NCBI GenBank assembly: GCA_919902625.1 | Contig: CAKKRO010000031.1 | Coordinates: 1-33,636 of the forward strand | From: Nitrosomonadaceae bacterium | GTDB lineage: Bacteria > Pseudomonadota > Gammaproteobacteria > Burkholderiales > Nitrosomonadaceae | Reading direction: 5' to 3' | DNA length: 33,636 nt | In this document: positions 7,140-14,723 of the stretch, piece by piece | Layout of the letters: each line of letters starts with the position of its first letter | Position numbering within the stretch: position 1 is the stretch's first letter | Notes under the pieces: generated by a model | Database searches by the model: none | Told to the model about the DNA's origin: nothing | Seen by the model: the letters and a program-made list of their open reading frames with translations, nothing else | Program-made: the position numbers and the translations under genes

Positions 7140-8726
7140 TTACTTAACAATCGGTGGCTTCTCAAAACTATGATATGGCGCTGGTGTTGGCAAATGCGTC
7201 CATTCCAATGTTGTTGCGCCATCCCATGGCATCTGCGGTGCTTTTTCTCCACTACGAATACAATTAATCATAATGTAGAGGAAAAGAAGTTGCGTCAACC
7301 CAAATCCAAATGCTCCAAGACTGGAAATCATGTTGAAATCAGCAAATTGCAAATTGTAGTCTGGAATTCTACGTGGCATTCCTGCTAATCCCAAGAAATG
7401 CTGAACAAAGAATGTCATGTTAAAGAAAAACATGGATAACCAAAAGTGCCACTTACCTAACGTTTCATTGTACATACGACCTGTCCACTTCGGTATCCAA
7501 TAGTATGCGCCAGCAAACAAAGCAAACAGTGAGCCAGACACTAGCACATAGTGGAAGTGAGCAATGACATAGTAAGTATCTTGAACCTGTATATCAATCG
7601 GAACAATCGCACAGATCACGCCGCTGAAACCACCGATCACAAACAGGAAGATAAATCCAATCGCGAACAGCATTGGTGTCTCGAATGTCATCGATCCGCG
7701 CCACATGGTTGCCGTCCAGTTAAAAACTTTCACCCCTGTTGGAACAGCAATCAACATCGTCGCATACATAAAGAACAACTGTCCCACAGTTGGCATACCT
7801 GCTGTAAACATATGATGTGCCCACACAACGCAAGATAATATCGCGATGGATGCGGTTGCATACACCATTGATGAATAACCAAACAATGGTTTGCGTGAGA
7901 AGGTTGGAATTACTTCAGAGACAATACCAAATGATGGCAAAATCATGATGTAAACTTCCGGGTGACCAAAGAACCAGAAAATATGCTGGAACATCACTGG
8001 ATCCCCACCGCCGGCCGCATTAAAGAAACTTGTGCCGAAATGACGATCTGTCAGCAGCATGGTTACTACACCCGCCAGCACTGGCATAACCAGAACCAAT
8101 AAATAGGCAGTAATCAGCCATGTCCATACAAACATAGGCATTTTCATCATTGTCATGCCGGGCGCCCGCATATTCAAAATGGTCGTGATGATATTAATTG
8201 AGCCCATAATTGAGGATGCACCTAAAATATGAACTGAAAATATCATTAGATCTACGCCCAAACCGCCTTGTGTTGAAAGTGGCGGATAAAATGTCCAACC
8301 ACCTGCTGCGGCACCACCCGGTACAAAAAACGAGCTAACCAAGAGGGTTGCTGCTACTGGCAATAACCAGAAACTCCAGTTATTCATCCGAGCAAAAGCC
8401 ATATCTGGCGCACCAATCATCATCGGTACTTGCCAGTTTGCAAACCCCACAAAGGCCGGCATAATGGCACCAAACACCATTATCAGACCATGCAATGTGG
8501 TAAATTGATTGAATAACTCAGGTTGTAATATTTGGATGCCTGGCTGATATAACTCAGCCCGTATTCCCATTGCCAATGTTCCACCCACCAGAAACATAGC
8601 AAAACTGAACCATAGATACATCGTACCAATGTCTTTATGATTGGTCGTCGTTACCCAACGCATTATTCCGCTCGGGTGATGATCATCATGTCCGTGACCG
8701 TGTGCGTCACCATGTACTGCTGCCAT
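7140..8726 (-). CDS. ctaD: Cytochrome c oxidase subunit I (aa3-type)
   Basis: A 528-residue, 12-helix heme-copper oxidase subunit that reduces O2 and pumps protons. Visible ligands: H79 (heme a, in TLHGLIMVF); H255 with Y259 of GHPEVY (CuB and the cross-linked tyrosine); H304 and H305 (CuB); H390 and H392 of AHFHYV (heme a3, heme a). D-channel residues D108 and N115, E257, and K-channel K333 (TGVKVFNW) are present, which places it in the A1 subgroup. The first 17 residues contain six histidines (MAAVHGDAHGHGHDDHH), a possible metal-binding tail. A GGAG site precedes the ATG, 12 bases after coxB. Confidence 0.98.
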   Translation of the reverse strand: MAAVHGDAHGHGHDDHHPSGIMRWVTTTNHKDIGTMYLWFSFAMFLVGGTLAMGIRAELYQPGIQILQPELFNQFTTLHGLIMVFGAIMPAFVGFANWQVPMMIGAPDMAFARMNNWSFWLLPVAATLLVSSFFVPGGAAAGGWTFYPPLSTQGGLGVDLMIFSVHILGASSIMGSINIITTILNMRAPGMTMMKMPMFVWTWLITAYLLVLVMPVLAGVVTMLLTDRHFGTSFFNAAGGGDPVMFQHIFWFFGHPEVYIMILPSFGIVSEVIPTFSRKPLFGYSSMVYATASIAILSCVVWAHHMFTAGMPTVGQLFFMYATMLIAVPTGVKVFNWTATMWRGSMTFETPMLFAIGFIFLFVIGGFSGVICAIVPIDIQVQDTYYVIAHFHYVLVSGSLFALFAGAYYWIPKWTGRMYNETLGKWHFWLSMFFFNMTFFVQHFLGLAGMPRRIPDYNLQFADFNMISSLGAFGFGLTQLLFLYIMINCIRSGEKAPQMPWDGATTLEWTHLPTPAPYHSFEKPPIVK

Positions 8727-8738
8727 AGTTATCTCCTT

Positions 8739-9557
8739 TTACTTATCTGAACGCATTGATGTCTTAACTGCAGATGCACCTGATTGAGCAGCCACCCATT
8801 GAGTATATTCACCTGCTTCCATCACTTCTACCACAATCGGCATGTATCCATGATCCTTGCCGCACAACTCAGCACACTGCCCGCGATAAATTCCCGGAGT
8901 GTCTGCTGTGAACCATGTGTCACGAATAAAGCCTGGAATAGCATCTTGTTTAATACCCAGCGCCGGCACCCACCAAGCATGGATCACATCATTTGCTGTC
9001 AGAATAATGCGTACTTTTTTACCGACTGGCACGACTACGCGATTATCAACTTCCAGTAGATAGTTCTCGCCTTTAGGTTCTTTATTTTCGACCTGGGCTC
9101 TTGGTGTTGACAATTTACTATAAAAACTGATTCCTTCACCTTCACCCTGCAGATAATCATAACCCCACATCCACTGGTAACCGGTTGCCTTAATCGTCAT
9201 ATCAGGACTTGAAGTATCCTTCATTGCAATAACCGTTTTCGTTGCCGGCAGCGCCATTACAACAAGAATAAGACAGGGTATCACCGTCCAGATAATTTCA
9301 ACTGTAGTACTATGATGAAAATTTGCTGCCTTATAGCCCAGAGATTTACGATGTTTGAGTATGGAATAAAACATAACTCCAAATACGCCGATAAAAATGG
9401 CTAAACATATCCACATAAGCCAAATATGCATATCATAGATTTCTTGCGCTATGATGCTTTGCGGCTCGGGCAAATTATACTTAGACCCTACCGCCATACT
9501 TGAGTACAAAGCAAGAGCGGATACCCCCGCTAGGGTTACTGCTGATTTACTTCTCAT
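8739..9557 (-). CDS. ctaC: Cytochrome c oxidase subunit II (CuA)
   Basis: Subunit II receives electrons from cytochrome c through the binuclear CuA centre. The signal-like first helix, two membrane helices and a periplasmic cupredoxin domain are visible. The CuA ligands lie in DVIHAWWVP and CAELCGKDHGYM; the aromatic patch YQWMWGYDY, used for electron entry, is intact. There is no C-terminal heme c motif. I place the start at the ATG at 9557 (272 aa) because a GGGGGGA run sits just upstream; an in-frame GTG at 9569 would add four residues. It is the first gene of the cox operon, preceded by a long non-coding leader. Confidence 0.97.
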   Translation of the reverse strand: MRSKSAVTLAGVSALALYSSMAVGSKYNLPEPQSIIAQEIYDMHIWLMWICLAIFIGVFGVMFYSILKHRKSLGYKAANFHHSTTVEIIWTVIPCLILVVMALPATKTVIAMKDTSSPDMTIKATGYQWMWGYDYLQGEGEGISFYSKLSTPRAQVENKEPKGENYLLEVDNRVVVPVGKKVRIILTANDVIHAWWVPALGIKQDAIPGFIRDTWFTADTPGIYRGQCAELCGKDHGYMPIVVEVMEAGEYTQWVAAQSGASAVKTSMRSDK

Positions 9558-9793
9558 ATTTCCCCCCACATGATTACTAATTTTACAGATTTCAGGTACG
9601 ACTAAGAACGCTACAAACCTGAACGTTTATTCTGTTCAGCCAGCTTACGGAAGTCATACGCCAGAATCCTGTTTTGTAAGAACCACACCATGATTGACGA
9701 TAATTACATTTCCTTGGCCGAATTTCCTTATTATCCGCAACTTAGATTTTCTTAGTTATAGATATCTTCTACATGCTAATTAATCGAATGGAA

Positions 9794-9822
9794 ATTCTAG
9801 CATGCCGCTGATGCCCTAACAA
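9794..9822 (-). promoter_or_regulatory. Candidate sigma-70-type promoter for the cox operon
   Basis: On the minus strand, TTGTTA (9817-9822) is followed after exactly 17 bases by TAGAAT (9794-9799). This matches 4/6 and 5/6 of the consensus hexamers. Transcription would begin near 9787, about 230 bases before coxB. Found by eye only. Confidence 0.4.
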
Positions 9823-9840
9823 GGAAAAATCATGATTTTT

Positions 9841-9878
9841 ATAGCAATATTCCCCTGTTTATAAAATGGTATTGCTAT
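9841..9878. repeat. Inverted repeat upstream of the cox promoter
   Basis: ATAGCAATA (9841-9849) and TATTGCTAT (9870-9878) form a perfect nine-base dyad around a 20-base spacer. It lies some 20 bases upstream of the predicted -35 hexamer of the cox promoter. The placement would suit a regulator or activator site, but no known operator was recognised. Confidence 0.45.
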
Positions 9879-10058
9879 TTTGACGCTTCCAAGAATTTCT
9901 TTTTAAAAGTAGAAAATCCTGCCTTATTTTATCTGGAGATTCCTGTCTCACGTCAGTAGTATCCCCAATCTATCCCTTGAAAAACACTTACCTTTGCATC
10001 TTTTCAAGAAGATTGCTGATCTATTGATTCGCCAGTTGCTGCGTGCAAAAAATTCGAA

Positions 10059-10238
10059 TTACACCAGTTTGATCAAAAGCATAATAAATAAAACAATCCC
10101 TATCATGGGAATAACGAAACTCATCCAGTCGGAAGACGTACCTTTAGGACTGTTTTTCACCATGTCCCGGGCTCTCGGGAACAGGATTACAATAAACATA
10201 ACCAATGCTAGTGCAGAAATAATTTTCATCCAGTCCAT
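10059..10238 (-). CDS. 59-residue two-helix membrane protein, unknown function
   Basis: The minus strand from the ATG at 10238 encodes 59 residues beginning MDWMKIISALALVMFIVILF, then a short polar loop (PRARDMVKNSPKGTSSDW), then a second helix ending IMLLIKLV. Two hydrophobic helices of membrane length joined by a positively charged loop suggest a hairpin with a cytoplasmic loop. A GGAAGG motif lies about 11 bases upstream of the ATG. It sits between the Bax-inhibitor-1 family gene (after that gene's terminator) and the cox leader, all on one strand. I do not recognise a named family. A plus-strand frame covering the same bases is much less protein-like. Confidence 0.7.
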   Translation of the reverse strand: MDWMKIISALALVMFIVILFPRARDMVKNSPKGTSSDWMSFVIPMIGIVLFIMLLIKLV

Positions 10239-10277
10239 AATTCTAAGAACCTTCCATAATCCTATCCACTCAAAACA

Positions 10278-10300
10278 AAACCCCGGTTAAACCGGGGTTT
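10278..10300 (-). terminator. Intrinsic terminator after the BI-1 family gene
   Basis: An almost perfect 23-base dyad (arms AAACCCCGGTT and AACCGGGGTTT around a single base) lies 25 bases after the BI-1 gene stop. On the minus strand the GC-rich stem is followed by TTTTGTTTTG. It is a good intrinsic terminator on that strand. The small membrane protein gene lies only 40 bases further on, so some read-through or a tightly packed promoter is needed to express it. Confidence 0.8.
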
Positions 10301-10325
10301 CAGGAATTATCCAGGTATTTTGGAA

Positions 10326-10997
10326 TCAGTCATCATTACCCATAATACCCAGGATTTGTAATAAGCTGATAAAGATATTGAAAATTGTCATATACAATCC
10401 AATAGTCGCTAACACATAGTTGGTTTCACCACCATGAATAATCCGACTGGTATCATACAGAATGAAACCACTCATAATCATGATAACCACAGCGGAAATC
10501 ATTAATGACATAGCAGGTATCGCCAGGAAAATATTTGCTACTGCAGCAAGTAACACTAGCAAGAAACCCACCATCAAGAAACCACCCAGAAAACTAAAAT
10601 CTTTCCGTGTAGTCAGTGCATATGCAGACAAACCCATAAATATAACACCTGTGCCGCCCAACGATAGTGTAATGATATTCCCGCCATTAGGCAGAGAAGC
10701 ATACATGCTCAGTATCGGCCCCAATCCAAATCCCAGCATACCCGTAATCAGAAAGACAATCCCTATACCAGCAGTAGAGTTAGCAAAGCGGGGTAATACA
10801 AACATGGCAATTACCATACCACCAATGACGGATATCAGATAAGTCATCGGTGGCATATTCATAAACATTGAAATTGCCGCAGTAAGTCCACTGAACAATA
10901 ATGTCAGTGACAAAAGCATATATGTGTTACGTAATACTTTATTTGTTGCCAAAGCAGATGGCGATCTTTGAGCAACTGTTGAGTAATTTTGATTCAT
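10326..10997 (-). CDS. Bax inhibitor-1 (YccA/YbhL) family membrane protein
   Basis: A 223-residue protein with about seven transmembrane helices. The family signature near the C-terminus reads ILYDTSRIIHGGETNYV, containing the conserved aspartate of the BI-1 pH sensor/calcium-leak region. Bacterial relatives include YccA, a modulator and substrate of the FtsH protease, and the YetJ-type calcium channels. The N-terminus is polar and cytosolic. A GGAGG motif lies about ten bases upstream of the ATG. It is monocistronic or leads into the 59-residue gene past a strong terminator. Confidence 0.9.
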   Translation of the reverse strand: MNQNYSTVAQRSPSALATNKVLRNTYMLLSLTLLFSGLTAAISMFMNMPPMTYLISVIGGMVIAMFVLPRFANSTAGIGIVFLITGMLGFGLGPILSMYASLPNGGNIITLSLGGTGVIFMGLSAYALTTRKDFSFLGGFLMVGFLLVLLAAVANIFLAIPAMSLMISAVVIMIMSGFILYDTSRIIHGGETNYVLATIGLYMTIFNIFISLLQILGIMGNDD

Positions 10998-11064
10998 TAT
11001 GCAATAGCCTCCAATTTAAAATTAATACCAAACCAATCTAACGAATAATAAGACCGCTACGCCT

Positions 11065-11093
11065 TGTATATAGTTCGTAGCATATCATGAAAA
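11065..11093 (-). promoter_or_regulatory. Weak candidate promoter for the BI-1 family gene
   Basis: TTTTCA (11088-11093) and TATACA (11065-11070) are spaced by 17 bases on the minus strand, 4/6 matches each, about 70 bases before the BI-1 ATG. They lie within a small dyad (GCTACG at 11056-11061, CGTAGC at 11076-11081), so a regulator could overlap the -10 element. Weak evidence. Confidence 0.3.
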
Positions 11094-11183
11094 ACACCCA
11101 TGCCAGTCTAAAACCACATAGCTCCCGTTTAGAAAACCAAGAAATCTAACTCACAGATTATGTTTATTTTTTTAATTACACTA

Positions 11184-11621
11184 TTATTCCTTACCTTTTG
11201 CTAAGGTAAAATTGTAGATAAGAAAGTATCCGCCTCGCTCTATCAAAGTAATGTTCAAATTAATAAGACCTGCATCAAAGTTTGCAGCGCCCGAATAATT
11301 AAGGCGTTTCTCACCCACAAGTGAAAATGCACTTACTGTACGTGAAAAATTAAGTTCCTGGATTGATCGGAATCGACCAAAGCTGCGATAAAAATTCATC
11401 AATTGGTCCAGCTGTTCGTCACTAACCGTCTGTTTGGCTTCAGGTGCCAAGTGGATCAGAAGCGCTTGTTTTTCCCAACTTGAGATCTCAGTCAGTATCT
11501 GAGCAACAGCAGGTTCTGCACTTTTACTGTAATAATCTTTTTCTCGATTGGTATAAAAATACAACATGATAACCAATGTCAGCAGTATAGCTATGATGAT
11601 ACGTAATGTCTGAATTTGCAT
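11184..11621 (-). CDS. Anchored protein of unknown function downstream of ruvB
   Basis: A 145-residue protein with one N-terminal membrane helix (about residues 7-24) and a mostly polar remainder that should face the periplasm. The first half of the soluble part is helical and charged (AVAQILTEISSWEKQALLIH), the second half alternates like beta strands (GLINLNITLIERGGYFLIYNF). I do not recognise the family. It follows ruvB after 26 bases and so is probably in the same transcript, although no mechanistic link with recombination is evident. No cysteines or metal-binding motif are present. Confidence 0.75.
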   Translation of the reverse strand: MQIQTLRIIIAILLTLVIMLYFYTNREKDYYSKSAEPAVAQILTEISSWEKQALLIHLAPEAKQTVSDEQLDQLMNFYRSFGRFRSIQELNFSRTVSAFSLVGEKRLNYSGAANFDAGLINLNITLIERGGYFLIYNFTLAKGKE

Positions 11622-11647
11622 AAATTGTCGCTGATAAAATCAATTAA

Positions 11648-12694
11648 CTATAAATTATTTTCTTCCCAAAGATCGCCATTTAATCCATTTCTCGGTACAG
11701 TGAACCCGAAATGATGGTAAGTGGCTATAGTTACCATGCGGCCCCTTGGGGTACGTTTCAGGAATCCTTGCTGGATCAAATAGGGTTCCAACACATCTTC
11801 AATCGTGTCACGCTCTTCACTGATAGCCGCCGCAAGATTATCCACTCCGACCGGTCCGCCACTGAATTTCTCCAGTACCGCCAGCAGTAGTTTCCTATCC
11901 ATGACATCCAGGCCTATTGCATCCACGTCCAGCATGCTTAAAGCTGCATCAGCTACCGAATAAGTGACATGCCCGTCGGCTTTGACTTCAGCAAAGTCTC
12001 GCACACGGCGCAATAGCCGATTAACGATACGTGGCGTGCCGCGCGAGCGGCGTGCAATTTCAAACGCACCATCGGGTGATATTTTCACATTCAATAATCT
12101 TGCCGAACGGCTAACGATTTTGCTCAGTTCTTCCGGCGTGTAAAATTCCAGTCGCGAGACTATTCCAAAGCGATCACGCAGTGGATTAGTCAGCATACCG
12201 GCGCGCGTGGTTGCGCCAACCAGCGTGAACGGCGGCAAATCCAGTTTTACTGAACGCGCGGCCGGACCTTCACCAATCATGATATCCAGTTGATAGTCTT
12301 CCAATGCCGGATAAAGAATCTCTTCCACCATCGGGGAAAGGCGATGGATTTCATCTATAAATAGAACATCATTAGGCTCTAGGTTCGTCAGCAAAGCCGC
12401 TAAATCTCCCGGGCGTTCCAGAACCGGGCCAGAAGTTTGACGCAAATTAACCCCCATTTCTCGGGCAATAATGTGCGCCAGTGTAGTCTTACCTAGGCCG
12501 GGCGGACCGAATAACAGAACATGATCCAGCGCCTCGCGGCGATTCCTGGCAGCCTCGATGAAAATCTGCAATTGGCCACGAATTTTTTCCTGACCGACAT
12601 ATTCTTCCAGTTGTTTAGGTCGTAACGCACGCTCCAGAATTTCTTCCTGAGATGACGAGGATGCTGCAGTGATCAGTCGATCTGTTTCAATCAT
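11648..12694 (-). CDS. ruvB: Holliday junction branch migration ATPase RuvB
   Basis: A 348-residue AAA+ motor that drives branch migration with RuvA. Walker A is GPPGLGKT (63-70), Walker B DEIH (114-117), sensor 1 lies in GATTRAGM (160-167), and the arginine finger region is PLRDRFG (171-177). The C-terminal winged-helix domain ends with the usual FLKRTPRGRMV segment plus a tail of about 25 residues. ruvA lies 23 bases upstream. Length is typical for the family. Confidence 0.98.
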   Translation of the reverse strand: MIETDRLITAASSSSQEEILERALRPKQLEEYVGQEKIRGQLQIFIEAARNRREALDHVLLFGPPGLGKTTLAHIIAREMGVNLRQTSGPVLERPGDLAALLTNLEPNDVLFIDEIHRLSPMVEEILYPALEDYQLDIMIGEGPAARSVKLDLPPFTLVGATTRAGMLTNPLRDRFGIVSRLEFYTPEELSKIVSRSARLLNVKISPDGAFEIARRSRGTPRIVNRLLRRVRDFAEVKADGHVTYSVADAALSMLDVDAIGLDVMDRKLLLAVLEKFSGGPVGVDNLAAAISEERDTIEDVLEPYLIQQGFLKRTPRGRMVTIATYHHFGFTVPRNGLNGDLWEENNL

Positions 12695-12717
12695 TAATCA
12701 GTCCGTGTATATTCTTG

Positions 12718-13302
12718 TTACTTTTCCTTTGATAACAACTGTAGCGCTTGCCGTATGCCATCGGATACCGTAGCATTTGCAGATACTTGCTTGATAGCCC
12801 AACTGGCTTCCCGATCATTATAGCCCAACGATAACAATGCATTAAGTATGTCACTGTTATTACTGGGTGTTGATAAGGCTTGGTCTAAATTGATAACCGT
12901 GGCATCTAGTTTATCGCGTAACTCCAGTAACAAACGTTCAGCCGTTTTTTTTCCAATACCGGGCACTCTGATGAGCCGCGCACTATCTTGGGTTGCCACA
13001 GCGTGGTGCAAATCGGATACGCTCAGGCCGGATAAAAGAGCTAACGCGGTTCTTGCACCTACGCCAGAAATTTTCACCAGCTGGCGAAAAGTTTGACGCT
13101 CTGATTCCGTTGCAAAACCAAACAACAAATGCATATCCTCACGTATCACAAGATGTGTATACAGTGTAGTTTGCATTCCAATCGCCGGAAGATCATAAAA
13201 GGTACTCATCGGAACATCCACTTCATAGCCGACCCCCTGCACATCCAGCAATACCTGCGGCGGATGTTTTTCCAGCAATATGCCGGTTAGTCGCCCAATC
13301 AT
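12718..13302 (-). CDS. ruvA: Holliday junction DNA-binding protein RuvA
   Basis: A 194-residue protein starting MIGRLTGILLEKHPPQ. The N-terminal OB-fold is followed by two helix-hairpin-helix motifs (ISGVGARTALALL at 78-90, VPGIGKKTAERLLLEL at 113-128) and the C-terminal three-helix domain that contacts RuvB. I use the ATG at 13302, not the upstream in-frame codons, because the family begins at this Met and because the ATG overlaps the ruvC stop as ATGA, a classic coupling arrangement. Confidence 0.97.
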   Translation of the reverse strand: MIGRLTGILLEKHPPQVLLDVQGVGYEVDVPMSTFYDLPAIGMQTTLYTHLVIREDMHLLFGFATESERQTFRQLVKISGVGARTALALLSGLSVSDLHHAVATQDSARLIRVPGIGKKTAERLLLELRDKLDATVINLDQALSTPSNNSDILNALLSLGYNDREASWAIKQVSANATVSDGIRQALQLLSKEK

Positions 13303-13817
13303 ACCAATCGTCCTCGTTTCATACGGTAACCTGTGGTTGCAATCCGTCCCAACCCAAGCCCACCATGGGCATGACATATGGCACAAGCTAACGCATCTGC
13401 CGCATCAGCACTTGGATTGCTGGCCAGATGAAGCAGCCGCATAACCATTTCCTGCACTTGTTCTTTTTTTGCGTGACCATTACCCACAACGGCCTGTTTT
13501 ATTTGCAGTGCTGTATATTCAGCAACCATCAGATTATTCATCACCGCTGCACAGATAGCCGCGCCACGCGCCTGACCCAACAACAATGTTGATTTAGGAT
13601 TGATATTGACAAAAACTTGTTCAATGGCAACATGCTCAGGTTGATATTGCGTGATGACTTCATTCAAGTTATCCAGAATCAACTTGAGCCTGAAAGGTAA
13701 CTCACCCTCGGATGTCTTAACGCAACCGCTGCTGACATAGGTCAAATTGCCCCCGTTTTTATCAATTACGCCAAAACCAGTAATACGTAAACCAGGATCT
13801 ATGCCAAGAATACGGAT
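13299..13817 (-). CDS. ruvC: Holliday junction resolvase RuvC, apparently with a non-canonical start
   Basis: RuvC cuts Holliday junctions symmetrically. From the ATC at 13817 the protein (172 aa) reads (I)RILGIDPGLRITGFGV. With that codon as residue 1 the catalytic acids fall at D7, E66 (AIEQVF), D138 and D141 (SADAADALA), matching the E. coli tetrad to within a residue. No ATG, GTG or TTG exists in frame between the yebC stop (13842-13844) and the TTG at 13745, and a start at that TTG would delete D7. Candidate starts are ATC (13817), preceded by AGGTGG at a four-base gap, or CTG (13832, adding five residues). The yebC stop is in the same frame. ruvA overlaps its end. Confidence 0.88.
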   Translation of the reverse strand: MRILGIDPGLRITGFGVIDKNGGNLTYVSSGCVKTSEGELPFRLKLILDNLNEVITQYQPEHVAIEQVFVNINPKSTLLLGQARGAAICAAVMNNLMVAEYTALQIKQAVVGNGHAKKEQVQEMVMRLLHLASNPSADAADALACAICHAHGGLGLGRIATTGYRMKRGRLV

Positions 13818-13841
13818 TTTGCCACCTGCCAGTATGAATTC

Positions 13842-14567
13842 TTATTCATCAAGGACTGCTGTTGTATATACCTCTTGCACATCATCAAGATTTTCCAGAG
13901 CATCCAGCAACTTCTGCATTTTTACCGCGTCATCACCTGTTAATATCGCTTCATTGCTTGGTTTCATGGTCACCTCAGCCAATTCAGCCTTAAAACCCGC
14001 TTCCTCCAATGCTTCTTTAACCGTTATGAACTCATAAGGAGCAGTAATCACTTCGATACTACCGTCGTCATTACTAACCACATCTTCAGCCCCGCCTTCC
14101 AATGCAGCTTCCATGAGCTTATCTTCATTGGTACCTGGCGCAAAAATTAATTGACCGCAATGCTTAAACAAAAAACTGACCGAACCATCGGTACCCAGAT
14201 TACCGCCATACTTGGTAAAAGCATGGCGCACATCAGCCACCGTACGGACACGATTATCCGTCATGCAATCAACCATTACAGCAGCACCCGCTATCCCATA
14301 GCCTTCATAACGGATCTCTTCATAATCGACCCCTTCCAGGTCCCCGCTGCCGCGTTTAATTGCACGCTCTACATTATCCTTGGGCATATTCTGATCATAT
14401 GCTTTATCCATCGCCAAGCGTAAACGCGGGTTACTGTCTGGATCCCCGCCACCCATCCGGGCAGCTACCGTTATTTCTTTGATGAGACGCGTAAACACCT
14501 TACCGCGCTTGGCATCCTGCGCGGCTTTTTTGTGTTTAATATTAGCCCATTTGCTATGACCTGCCAT
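13842..14567 (-). CDS. yebC: YebC/PmpR family protein
   Basis: A 241-residue protein with the hallmark start MAGHSKWANIKHKKAAQDAK and the conserved segments AYDQNMPKDNVERAIKRG and GYGIAGAAVMVDCMTDNR. YebC-family proteins are described as transcription regulators and, more recently, as translation factors that relieve stalling on proline-rich stretches. An AAGGG site lies upstream of the ATG. It heads the yebC-ruvC-ruvA-ruvB block. Its TAA stop is in the same frame as ruvC and only 24 bases before the likely ruvC start. Confidence 0.97.
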   Translation of the reverse strand: MAGHSKWANIKHKKAAQDAKRGKVFTRLIKEITVAARMGGGDPDSNPRLRLAMDKAYDQNMPKDNVERAIKRGSGDLEGVDYEEIRYEGYGIAGAAVMVDCMTDNRVRTVADVRHAFTKYGGNLGTDGSVSFLFKHCGQLIFAPGTNEDKLMEAALEGGAEDVVSNDDGSIEVITAPYEFITVKEALEEAGFKAELAEVTMKPSNEAILTGDDAVKMQKLLDALENLDDVQEVYTTAVLDE

Positions 14568-14723
14568 TTGTTGTGCCCTTTACTAAAGTAGGTTTATATT
14601 ACCACCCCACACTCCGTGGATAAAGTATCACACCTTACCTCAATAAAATAAGCATGTGCATTTCTGTATAACCAATTACTGATCGTAAAACCACATTCAA
14701 TTCGAACCTCTATCAGATTCAAT

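Larger units (their letters stand above)
9558..10058 (-). promoter_or_regulatory. Non-coding upstream region and leader of the cox operon
   Basis: This 501-base interval has no convincing gene on either strand. It holds the predicted cox promoter (9794-9822), an inverted repeat upstream of it (9841-9878), and, inside the would-be leader, a hairpin with arms CTGAAC (9619-9624) and GTTCAG (9634-9639) and a nine-base loop. If the promoter is right, the 5' untranslated leader is about 230 bases, which is long for a betaproteobacterial operon. No known riboswitch class was recognised by eye. Confidence 0.5.

Noticed and set aside
10068..10077. TTTGATCAAA as an FNR-type half palindrome
   Set aside because: It lies inside the coding part of the 59-residue gene and lacks the spaced TTGAT-N4-ATCAA pattern.
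9994..10290. 98-residue plus-strand frame over the 59-residue gene
   Set aside because: The minus strand encodes a far more protein-like two-helix product with a plausible start. The plus frame runs through the terminator dyad.
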